Source: Gigantopelta aegis
Taxonomy: Eukaryota; Mollusca; Gastropoda; Neomphalida; Peltospiridae
Direction of reading: 5' to 3'
Assembly (NCBI RefSeq): GCF_016097555.1
Contig: NC_054712.1
Span: 53,240,876 to 53,304,875 of the forward strand
Length of the DNA: 64,000 nucleotides
Within the stretch, counting starts at the first letter, position 1. Every line of letters begins with the position of its first letter. Shown here in pieces: positions 47,791 through 60,300 of this stretch. The translations under genes were made by a program, and so were the position numbers. The notes below the pieces were generated by a model. That model made no database searches. It was not told the DNA's origin and was given only the letters and a program-made list of their open reading frames with translations.

Positions 47791-50509
47791 AACATGTTTC
47801 TTTTGTATCTGTAAGAAAGTCACTCAAACAGATTGCTTCTCAAAGCACTGTACATTTAATCGATCCTTGATTCGTCATTGTAAATTGATGATTGGACAAA
47901 GAATTTCATAGGAATCACGACACCAGATGAAAGCAATGTTATGGTGTATGATTTTCACTATTTACAAAAGATGGGATGATGCTTATTCCTGTTGTAATAG
48001 AACCAGGACCTATGCTTCAACGTTATACAAGCTTCAAACCAGATTGGGTGTGAGTTGAAATGAAATTTGAAAACACCTGAAATGGAGTAACAATTGTTTT
48101 TACTATTTTATATCATGGTGTTCTAACTTCAGGCCTCTGACAATTGAAAATCGACTTAACCATTTATCGGTTACACAGAAATAAATCCATTTCCTTTTTG
48201 TGTGACCTGTTATATCCATGTAAGTGGTGCTCTAAATTTTTTCGCGAAAATAAAATAGAATACGCAAAATAAGATTTGCACGTGCGAACGAACGAAATGA
48301 CAGCTGACAAATTGTTATAGTTTTTATGACAACTTGACTGTATTGTACAGACTTCTTGTATCAATATTATAATGCATGTTTTAATATTTTTAATGTGTGT
48401 ATTTCAATGTTATATATGTGATCATGTAATTGAATATGGGTGCTTCACACATTGGTGAATGACTTTGTTATTAGCAATTCAACTGTGATGTCTAAAATAA
48501 TGTATTTTTATATAATATTGTTATTCGATGCATGGTATTAGGGTCATTTAAAGTCAGAAGATGAAGTCGACAAAATGTAGCTCGTGTTTTCCTCTGCAAA
48601 GCAACTGATGTCTTTCAGTGTTTTTTTCCGCATGCAATTCTTTGAAAATTGATGTTTTATTAATTCATTACTTTTCCAGAAATACACTTATGTGGGTGTT
48701 GTACATGCATAAAATAACAGACTTTTGTTGTTGTCACACCCACAATTCTTGTGTCGTTTATTTCTGGGACAGTTTTAAACTTGCAATCTCTCTATTCTAC
48801 AATATATTTGTTATAATTCATAGAAGTACATCAATAACTTATGTGTTTTCATTTTCATAATAATCAACAGATATTGTCAACTATTTACATGTAGCCCACA
48901 GTTCTGATCACAATGTTTTAAACAGTAGACACTTACTGTTATTTGGAATGGCATATTAATACATATAGGTCTAACCTTTATTCTCTGTGCTCGACCCGCC
49001 CCCCGCCCCCCCAAGATAAGAGAACAATATGGGATGAGAGGTGTGTGAATCAGCTATTCTGAGTGTATATGTGTGATCTTTCACTGGTCAATTTGATGGT
49101 AAAGTGAAATTATCCACATTTCAAGAACTAGATGGCTATGAATTGTTTCACTAGAAGTATCTTTGGATGTGACCTACATGACAGATAAAGGAAATAGAAG
49201 AATGGTGCATCACCAAAGGAAACCCTAAGTTGATTGTTAAATATTAAAAATGTGCTAGAGATTGCAGCTTTAACAGATGATGATATAATATTATGTTGGT
49301 GAATGGTAAGAATATTTGTTTTTACAGTGCATAATAACACTTATATTCAGTAATCGTCTACTTATATAATTGATACATTTGTAATTGTTTCTTTAGGTGT
49401 TCTACATATATAATACACATTGTGCGTATCAAGCTTGATTAATTTTGATAGCATGAATTTTACACAAATTGTGTCACCACTTGTACAATGTAAACAAACC
49501 AAGGTAATAGTTATATCTATTTTATTAATTTTGTACTATAAATACACATTTTTAAAAACTAATTTAGTATCCGTTTTTCTACGTTTCCTTCTTGTGAACT
49601 ATATCTATAGGAAAACATGCTATCTTATTAATGTTTATAGTTTGTGTTTAGTACAGTATATATTGGGGTAGCTTTTTCTAGTCTGAGTGTCATATCGAAT
49701 GTCACCAATACAATTTCTGTAATCATGAAACTGAAGGAACAAATATGGTAATGACAGATTTAGCAAATTGTCTCATATATATGTTTCTATTTTAGCATTC
49801 ATTAATATAGATAGACCGAAAACAACATATATGCATGTGTTTATGTATTTTCAGACCAAAATATGTTAGTTGATCAATATATTTGCACCTATGAACCTTT
49901 ACCCTACATGCCCAATCACCAATGATCCTTCCATTACAACAACAATCATATAACCTAAATGTATGTAGCTATGAATTGTAATTCATAATTTCTTATTTGA
50001 AGAAACAATATTATTTCTATTTATCTAAGATTTAACCGCTGTTTTTAGTACATGGAAACAAATATTGATGGTTTAGTGCTAAAATATACTCAAAACTTAA
50101 GCAGTAATAATAATTTGTACTAACATGTACTGTAAGATTAAATGTGTATGTGAAATGGTTTGTTATATTTTTTTGTGGAATTTGCCAAATGGGGGCTTTT
50201 GGTAGTTGTTTTTGGATCTGAATTATGACCTGCATTAGATGAAGACTTAACTAAGATGAAAAATATCTTTCTTAGCACTGGTACTGTGGTAGAGTGGATT
50301 GTGATGTACTGCTAAAATGAATTCTGAGCTTAATAAAAAACATGCATTCATTTAGACTGATTTCTGGCATTTTAAAGAAATTTTATATCTTTATTTTGTA
50401 ATTCCTTGAAAACCAGTAAGAGTTGTAGTTTGAGTGTCTGTTTTTAAAAGATACTTTTATGTTTCCCATTTTATTCTGAAATGGTCCCAAAATTAAAAAA
50501 TCTTCCCAC

Positions 50510-50905
50510 GTTAGTTTTTGTTTTTAATGACACCACTAGGGCACATTGATTAAATCATCGCCAATGGATGTCAAACAATTGATAATTCTGACCGAAGAAA
50601 CCAGCTATAGTTTTCCATTAGCAGAAAAAAAAAAAATGTTTTAACGAAGCACTCAACACATTTTATTTCCGGTTATATTGCATCGGATATATGGTTAAGG
50701 TCCATTAGCAGGAAGGAATCTTTTATATGCACTTTCCTATAAGACAGGACATCACGTGCCACGACCTTTGATATACCAGTTGTAGGGCACTGGTTGGGAT
50801 GGGGGGGGAAAACAATCTGAGAATAGGTCCACAAAGGGTTTTTGATCGTACAACCAAAATATTTCAGTCTAGCACTCAATTGATTGACTTAGATCCCGGC
50901 CTGGA
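50510..50905 (-). mobile_element. Composite SINE: type A tail interrupted by type B tail piece
   Basis: Type A tail (tgacaccactagggcacatt) to 50630, then a type B tail (aacgaagcactcaacacatt) joined to body and head. Either two insertions or a recombination. Confidence 0.72.
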
Positions 50906-51869
50906 GGAAAAGCCAAATGTATATTATCAGTTGGTGTTCTGAATTGCCACTCATCTTCATAATTCAATAGGATATGTTATTAAAAAGTACTTTAAAACAA
51001 TTGCATGAAGACACGATCTTGAACTTTTGTAAGCATGCTGTTAGATCCACATGTAATAGTGGAGCTAATTTTAATTGGATTGTGTTCATCAGAACATTGT
51101 ACAGGGAAAAAAGACGTAAGCAAGATTTATGTTAATAAAATATTTATTATACAATTAAATCATACAAAAAATATTTCAATATTCTGAAATATTTTTGACT
51201 AATACACAGTCACAACCCATTCTCCGAATCTGAGTAATGATTCTATAAGTGATTGCTATATTATATTTTATATCATAATTATGTGGGTAAACATAACACT
51301 GACGATGGACTTGCGTGAAAAACTGGCCCATCTCTGCTCCTTTATATTCCAACAGTACATAATATAGAGCAAATAACTGCTGCATATACTTAAAAATAAA
51401 AAAGCCAACATTAATACAATACTGTCAACAGATTGGAACCGGTGTGACAAAGAAATATGAAAAAAAACCGCTTGGCTAATGCAACTATTTGGTGTGACAA
51501 ATGTTAACGATGTTCCTTTATGAGAAACCTGTGTGGACGTTCAACACTAAAACAAAATTTGGCAGGAAACAAAACCTCTGCTATTTTGTTTTTATTTATT
51601 AATTACATAGTACCATGTAAGCAGCAGGTTACCTCAAACACCAACTCAAGGAAATGGAAAGGATTATTGATTTAATAACATTTCAGCACATCTTAAACTA
51701 TGGCTATTACGGACTGAATCAGTACAAATATAATGTTGAAACTTGATTTAGACAACCAAATGTATCCATGCATAATCAAAATCTAAAGTTTATTTTGTAT
51801 ATGTGTAAAAATAATTAAAAACAAACTGTTAGGTAAATTAACCTAGGTTAGTCTATCCTTTGAACAACT

Positions 51870-52135
51870 GGGCCCTGGTGTCAAACCTGATTATTTTGAC
51901 ACTTGTGTTAGATAGTGTCGGATAATGATAGAGGAAACCTATTACACAGCAGCAAGAGATCTTTAATATCAATTTTCCCGAAGACAAGATGGCAAATACT
52001 ATGGCCTTTACAGTGTTAATTCAGAGTTGGGATGTGAAGAGAAAGAAAGAAGAAAACTCCAACAAAAACAGATTATCGGTCATAGTCCCTCTGCATCTCA
52101 AGCGAGCACTCTACCACTGGTCTATAGCTCACACT
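51870..52135 (-). mobile_element. Diverged SINE
   Basis: Body 'cagcagcaagagatctttaa' and head 'gagcactctaccactggtct' recognisable. Confidence 0.6.
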
Positions 52136-52559
52136 ATATGCCAAATCAAAATATCTAAATTATCATACCTGTGTTTAATGCTTAACAGCCACAAATTTAA
52201 TATGGTTGGGTGTTGTTAAACAAATATTCTTTTCTTGTTCAATTGTTTTTAACATTCATGATTGTTGATCTTAATGTTTTCACTGTACACAATACACAAT
52301 TAATCACAGTACACAGATGCTTTGTAGAAGTACAGATTAAGGCAAAAAATACTGGTTGTAATAAAATCACATTTATAAATGTTCCAACAATAATGAGTGG
52401 GACTAAACAAATAAAAATTAAACAATTTGGTAATTAGCAATGTTTAAATGTTCAAGTCAATAATCAAGCATGAACAAATAACCACATACAATGTGAAAGA
52501 TACTGTCCCGAGTTTTGTAGGATGTTGCTCACTAATGAAGACTTTTTAACAACTATACA

Positions 52560-52940
52560 TATTAACCCAGACCCTAGTTTTAATCTATGAAAATTAACAC
52601 TAAGTTTAATCGATATACAAACCTGTAACACATTCGGTTGAAGTTACAACTGATTGAAACATGAGTCTGTTACTTTGAAATAGTAAAATACCCCCTAAAA
52701 TAGACTAAAACTCAACTCCATAACTGTTACTTCTCAGACGCAAGTGCATTTTTAAAAATATAAGAAATTCATTTTGTGACATTAAAAACACCAGGACTAC
52801 CAAAAAACACTCCAAATGTACGGAAATGGATAATCTAAACAATAAAATCTAAGTAAAGTATGATTTCAGTTATCAAACACTGCTCTAATAGTAAAAAATA
52901 ATGCCTTGGTGTTTAAAAACTAGGTGATGTCCCTTTAAAT
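52560..52940 (+). repeat. Dispersed repeat, copy 2
   Basis: Same order of blocks as 41870-42230, about 80 percent alike by eye. Confidence 0.7.
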
Positions 52941-53244
52941 ATATTTAAGTCGTAATAATTATTTTTTGGTATAAAATTATTATAAGACCAAATCCAGTTT
53001 GGGCTACTTAAAAACATTACGGTTATCAGAAACATATTGAATATACAGACCGATATTCTAAACCAACATCTGTAGAAAGTAATTTTAGTAGTCACAAAAT
53101 TGTATTAGTCAGAAACATCTTACAGTAAACATTTCCTGAAATAAAAAAACAAACCCTGCATTCAATGTATATGAACACTTGGTAGTATAACAAAATAATA
53201 GTTTAGTTGTGGCGCTTATGTGAAATAAAGGTGACGAGACAAAA

Positions 53245-53540
53245 AAAGAAAGACACCACTGGAGCACATCGATTAATTAATCATCGGCTATTGGATGTCA
53301 AACATTTGGTAATTCTGACTCGTAGTCAACAGAGGAAACCCGCTACATTTTTTTTCATGCAGCAAGGGATCTTTTATGTGCTTTTTTCCACAGAGAGAAA
53401 AAACACATACCACGGTCTTTGTCAAGTTGTGGTGCACTGGTTGGAATGAGAGAAAAAAACAATCAGCTGAATGGATCCACCGAGGTGGTTCGATCCTGCG
53501 ACACAAGCACCTCAACCAACTGAGCTAAATCCCTCCCCTT
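53245..53540 (-). mobile_element. SINE, tail type A, near full length
   Basis: 'gacaccactggagcacatcg' to head 'ggttcgatcctgcgacacaa' and 'ccaactgagctaaatccctc'. Confidence 0.87.
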
Positions 53541-53943
53541 GACGAGACAAAAATCATTAAATGAGTGCTTGCAACAAAATCAATGTACTGAACAGAGTTA
53601 AAATTTTTACGATTTTGATATCCACCCCACCGTACCAAAAATACCTTTTTACATTTAAAAAAAAAAATGTATGGAATAGGAATTTTTTTTAAGTCACCAT
53701 AAAAAACTAAAAAAGAGTTTTTACATTTCATTTTAATGACGAATTATAGAGAAAATTATTTATGAAAAACACTAATCGATTTCACTCCACACAAATTACT
53801 TTTTCATTTATACTACAAAATAAACAAAACCACAAAATACAAATCCCAGTATAATCTACAGGGGTAAGCAATAAATTTAACACGTACATGCAGAACATGA
53901 ATAAAACGTGCAATGATTAAAATTATTTCCATAAAAATTAAGT

Positions 53944-53949
53944 TTTATT
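53944..53949 (-). terminator. Candidate poly(A) signal for TCAIM
   Basis: AATAAA on the minus strand 112 bases after the TCAIM stop codon. This hexamer is common in such AT-rich DNA, so it is only a candidate. Confidence 0.45.
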
Positions 53950-54060
53950 TGTCCTTCAAAAAACCCCACCCACAAACAAAACAACAAAAACAAATGCCAG
54001 TGTAATCACAACAATACGACTGAGATGTCTTGTAAGATAATCACACAATATGATGATATA

Positions 54061-54307
54061 TTACAAGTTCGTGTCTCCGACCCAGTCCCACGGAATACAG
54101 ATTTCGCCGTCCTGCATCACTGAGTAATAATGAGAGACGCGGAGACGAGTGTTTGTCAGCCACGCTTCGAACATCCACGCCTCATGCGACAGCTTCTGAC
54201 AACACCGCACCATCTGCTGGGGAGTAATGTTCTCATCCTTCGTCAGCGATGACAACTGTAAGTCTTCCAAACACCTCTGTACAACTACTTCTTCATTCTG
54301 GAGAGAG
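54061..54307 (-). CDS. TCAIM: TCAIM last exon and stop
   Basis: GSLQNEEVVVQRCLEDL through TPQQMVRCCQKLSHEAW to HYYSVMQDGEICIPWDW and VGDTNL, stop TAA at 54061-54063. The terminal SVMQDGxxCIPWxW is the strongest signature of the family. Confidence 0.94.
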
Positions 54308-57300
54308 CTGGAGAAAAAGAAAAAGTGAGACGTTCAAGAAACTAATATAAATGCCAATTGTAAATAACAGCATTTCAGCTAAAGTTATTATAGACGATCT
54401 GTTTTAAACGCTACTTCATAAAAAAAAACTGCAGCGTCTTTATTTGCTCCCTCAGAATCTTGACAAAAGATTTACGTGTGAATGACTTAAAATGATTTTA
54501 AAACGTAATAGATTATAAATATTTACATTGACTTTGATTTAAAACAGATTTCTACGAACTGGTTGAGGAAATGTTTTCCCAATTGCTTTTACATGAGCAC
54601 AGCAAAAGTGAAATAATAAAGGATACAACAAATATCTTTGTTAACATCAATTGACTCGTCTAAATAACAAAAACGTTTTCAAAATGTTTTACTTACTTCT
54701 AAATAAAATATTCAACCATCCAACTACTAAATTTTATTACAGCAAGCCCTTTGGTTCACACATTAAAAAACCCCATGTAGTGGCATTTACCCTAGAATTT
54801 CTCTCAAAATAAGATGTGCCTGATCCTTGTGTTTAGCTATGCAGTCAATCACAAGAGAGCCAGGTATAGATGCTGGAACAAGGAACTGTCCTGTTGATGA
54901 CAATGCTAAAGGGCCAGACTCACTAAAACACAAGATAAACAAAATCATTACAAACTTAATACAGGCACCCCTCATAACACCCCTCATTATGTATTCCCTA
55001 ATACCATCTGCTGTAGAGCTTATTAATAACTCATGAACGAAACCATTTTCTGTGGTAGCTTACAGCTATTTGAAACCATAACGTTCGTTTCTACTTGTTA
55101 GCAAGTTCCTTCTTTTTAGTGACATCTGCAAACTGAGGCCATTTGAAATAGTTTGGTTGGAGTTTCAGTGGCCTAAAATTACTAGAAAGTAATTGGAACA
55201 TAAAGCTCATAAATATCATAATATTTCATTAAAGAAACAAATTATTTTACCCAATTGATTAATTAAAGGAATGCTTAAGCAAGGCATTTGGATTGGTATA
55301 TTATTGCTTAATATCAACAAGTATAATTTTATATTTCATTACTAAAACAGTTAAATGTGACGGCTATTATATATAATGAGCGCAACCATTTTGTAACATC
55401 CCAGTGAATACACCCTCTGGTAAGCCAGTGGTTACGTAATACTTAACGTGTCACTTCAGGAATTAGTCTTAGAACTGAAGAAACAAAATGTACTTGATTT
55501 TTGCAGATACATCGCAATGTTCTGTAATAATATCTATTTCAGTAACCCAGCAATAAGTATATATTATTTTTCAATACAAAATAAACCATCACTGTCAGAG
55601 TGTCGAAATAACTGTATTATGTTTTGTCCATACATTAACCCATGTACTCAAATGAAAATTGATGTATTTTCTTAGTTAATTGGTCTTTTCTTTCCATAGC
55701 CTGTACCTGTAGTTCCTGATTGGCACCAGCCTCGGTGGCGGCGTGGTTTGGCCATCGGTCTACAGGCTGATAGTTACTGGGTTCGGATCCCAGTCGAGGC
55801 ATGGGGTTTTTAAATCCAGATAGCGACTCCAAACCCCGCAAGGCTCAATGGGTAGGTGTAAGCCACTTGCACCGACCAGTGATCCATAACTGGTTCAACA
55901 AAGGCCATTGTTTTGTGCTATCCTGCCTGTGGAAAGCACAAATAAAAGATCCCTTGCTGCCTGTCGTAAAAGAGATGCCTATGTGGCGACAGCGGGTTTC
56001 CTCTAAAAAACAGTGTCAGAATAACCATATGTTTGACATCCAATAGCCGATGATAAGATAAAAAAAATCAATGTGCTCTAGTGGCGTCATTAAATAAAAC
56101 AAACTTTACTTTTTCCTGATTGACAAGTGTGTATTTTGGACGGTCACCAGTCAAGGTGTCAAGCCAAAAAAAAAAAAAATGTGCATGTTTTTATGAAGAT
56201 CACAGCAGCCAGCCCTAAAATTGTAATGGACATTATCAGCCGTCCTGCTTTATTACTGTAAATAATTCTGTAAAACCCTTAATTAAGTCAACTTTCCCAT
56301 CTAAAATCACAAAACTGACCAATTACGTAGTTCCAAAGAAAAGAAAATTATCACTTGGGTATTTTGAATAGTCGGTTTTGCTCCAACATACCCTACCAAT
56401 AGGCCTAATAATATGCATTTTTTCTTTGGATTTTTTAAGAGAGAAAAATACTATATAACCCATTTCTTTTTATATGCATCTGTATGCAAGATATGGTCCA
56501 GACAAGGATTTACTATTGTGTGCAGTAGACCATGAAAAGTAGATCTCAGTTACCCAGTAATAGTACGTGACACACCGCCATCTCAAGTGGTTCCTACATG
56601 TGAGGTTTGATGGTCCTGTATGCAAGATATGATCCAGATTGACGTATGTACGACCCATCATAGACGGGCGTATAAAAATAAATAAATACAAAATCAAGAT
56701 CTACAACACTTCCTTGTTACGTATATATTATTAGCAGTTCAGTTTAAAACTGACCCTTCCACCACCAGCTCCAGGTGTGACAAATCTTCTTCAAAGAGGT
56801 TCGTTTTGGCGATGTCCTGACATCGCCGCAGTGAGTTCAACAATTTATTAAGCAACAATTCGTACTCCTCGGCCATCATGATGTGGTGATGTCGCTTTCG
56901 CCGCACGATCTGAATATCATTCAGCAGTTCGGATAATTTCTTTTCCATATACGGCAATCTTTCCAAAACTGCATCATACGCTCGAACATTCATCAGGAGC
57001 TGAGGAAAAAGGTCATTTTATTTTTAAATTGAGGGCTATTCCAGAAATCATTGTGATGTGGTAGGGGATGCACCAAAACTGTTTACCATCTAGGTATCTT
57101 TTTAAATGTAATGGAAATTAAGTCAAATTTTACTTTAATCTGTGAGTTGTAAGTATTAGATAGTAAAACAGTACTCCATAACTCTGCATCTCAATTGAAT
57201 TGAGTTAGAATATATTCTAGAAATATAAGTTTATAAATATTAGCTCTCCAAAACATATACTTTAACCCAACCCACCAATCAACAGGGCTCGAACATAAGA

Positions 57301-60300
57301 ATGTATCTCCCACAGCAATTCTTTTTTAAAATTGCTGTGGGTGAAATAATCCACCAACGGAAATTACGGCAATTGTTGCAAAAAGTGACTTTTGCAGCAA
57401 ATAAACATGACTGAAAGGTTATTTTGCTGTATGTAGACATATTTCAACTATGCAAATGTTAAATATTGCCAGATAATGTACACCAGGTGTGTACATTTTA
57501 CAATCGTTGAGAAGTTTTACCGACGACGCAATGCCTTCGACCTACAGCAATTTATATATCAACATAGGCAATTGCTGTAGGTGCCGTTGTTAAGTTCAAG
57601 CCCTGAAAAACCCCAAAGCTATTATATTGACCCACATTTTTGTTTGTTTTATAAACAGCCCACTGGAGAAATTAATACTTCAATATTAAAGAAATATTGC
57701 ATTATGAGCAATAACAGTCTGATTTATTGATTTTTATAATTTTTATGATGAATACTGGATGAAAAACATTTTAACTTCTTTCATAGAATTTGTTCAAGTA
57801 AACAGTTTCCTGCTCACATCTATGAAATGCTCCAAGGGATTCTGCCAGAGAGACATTTTTGGGTATGGCGCTATGGAATTAAATATTTACAATGTGTGTG
57901 CTGAATGAAACCAGTCGACAATGGGTATTTGGGGGGGGGGGGGGGGGGGGGGGGAGGAGGAGAGGCTCCCCAGAAAGAAAATGGGTTAGATTTAAGGTGA
58001 GGGTTAAGAAAATCATACAGTAATGATAAGAGCCATTAATTTTGTCAAATGGTGAACTAAAAAACAATTAAATCTGAAAAAACATTTGGGTATGGCGCCA
58101 TACCCATTTTACACTGAAAGAAACCCCAACTCCCATGGAATATTATTGCATGGTATAAATTTACAGTAAAACCCCTCAAACTGGATCTTCTGTAAACCAA
58201 ATTGCCTCAAAAAAGGATATTTTTCATGGTCCTTGGTTAAATATTAGTACAGAAGATCTCTAAACCGGATGTCCTTTAAAACGAGACATTTTACTTTATC
58301 CCATGGATGTGCAGTTTACAGGAATTTCACAGTACATAAACTTACTTTCATCCAGTGCGTCGGAACATCTTCAATACTTAGTACGATTTCTCCATGAAGG
58401 CTGACCCCAGAGTTGTTCGAAAACACCAGCGTACGACCTGCAGTTACAAAACATATATAATACAATCTGATGATTATAATGATTGCTGTCGCCGAACCTG
58501 GCTAAGAGATATTCAGAGCTATCTTAGCACCACAATATCGTAAAAATGTTGTAGGCTATGATGGTCACTACAACAACAGACCCATCGTGATGTCATAGCT
58601 TACAATGGTTTTACGATACTATAGTGTTAAAACAGCTTCGGAAACATGGGCCCCGATTAAGAAACACAGGAAAGGTAAATAAATAAAAAATATATATTAT
58701 CACTTATAAGGAAGGAAGGAAATGGTTTATTTAACAATGCACTCAACACATTTAATTTACAGTTATATGGCGTCGGAAATATGGTTAAGGACCACACAGA
58801 TATTGAGGGAGGCAACCCTCTGTCGCCACTTCATGGGCTACTCTTTTCAATTAGCAGCAAGGGATCTTTTATATGCACCACCCCATAGACAGGATAGCAC
58901 ATATCACAGACTTTGATATACCAGTCGTGGTGCACTGGCTGGAGTGATATCACTTGGAGCCCACAACCATCAAACTATTACATTTAAAGACCCATTAAAA
59001 AAACCCAGCTTAATTCTCGCAGCTAGATCCAATTAAAATACAAGCATGCTATCCTGGACACATCAACTATTTGGGCGGTCTGTCCATAACAGTGGTTAAT
59101 AATCAGTGGTTAGAGAGAGAGCAAAGTTGGTCAGGGCTCACCCTGCGCATTGCCAAATTAGCCAATTGCTAATTTTTATACAAAGTGGCTACAACCTTAA
59201 ATCTTTGGCTAATAAAATATTTAAATAATTTTATTAAAGGAAACACTATGTATATCTGTAACTTGGCTAAATCAAAAAAATTTCCAGTGTGAGCATTTAG
59301 TTAAGTGTCTTAGCCATACACCTGCCCATTGAGCCATTAAACTCACACTAAATAGAAATTACAGGGAGGCGATCCTGGTACCTACCAACCTTAAGACTGA
59401 CGGTTTAACCAATATTACCACCAATACAGCTGTATGGTTTTTTTTTAAAAAGACACTAAATATCAGTCTAGTAACACCTGAGTTCACAACAAACCTCTCA
59501 GGACAGCACCAATTCTGTCTGGATGTTCCTTGTACATTCTGTAGAAACCCTTGAGACAGCCTCGGAAGTGAGCACTCCACCACACACTGTCCCACCGGAT
59601 GTCTGCCAGTCCGATAGACGACGTAAGGCTGTCACAGATCCGGATGATGTCATCCTGGATATCTTTAACAGCTGTGGTCCGCAACCTCGACTCGTCAATA
59701 TTCCTTCGAAGCCACGACCTGTGAAAACCAGTTATTTTAACACCAAGGACGTTCTGGTATCAGTGGGAGAACCACTAACCGTATAATGAGATAATGCAAC
59801 CTTCTTCTGTCACAAATGCCAGACTAACTTTCAAGCTGTTACTTATTTGTGTTTAACGACACCACTAGAGCACACTGATTAATTAATCACCAGCCAGAGG
59901 ATGTCAAACATTTGGTAATTCTGACACATAGTCACCAGAGGAAACCCACTACATTTTTCTATTAGTAGCAAGGGATCTTTTATATGCACTTTCCCACAGA
60001 CAGAAAAGCACATACCATGGCCTTTCATCAGTTGTGGTGCACTATTTGGAACGAGAAAAAAAAGCCAATCAGTTGAATAGATCCACTGATGTGGTTCGAT
60101 CCAACAACAAACATATACACCACAGTAAAAACATATACACCACAGTATCAGAGTAATTTTTAGCTCTCTTAGCATTTGAATTAAAAAAAAAGAACGTATA
60201 GCCAATGGATTAAATATGAGTGTTCAGCATGGTAATATGTTAAATAGTTCCCCATAATCTAAGGTAAGGGAGTAATTAATCACTCATCTCAATTTTTTTT

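Larger units (their letters stand above)
46816..54060. other. Region between convergent anillin and TCAIM genes
   Basis: No coding exon seen. It should hold the anillin 3' UTR; plus-strand AATAAA occurs at 48249-48254 and 50332-50337, but without transcripts the end cannot be fixed. The rest is AT-rich DNA with a molluscan dispersed repeat (47545-47790), three SINE copies (50510-50905, 51870-52135, 53245-53540) and a repeat shared with anillin intron 10 (52560-52940). Confidence 0.6.
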
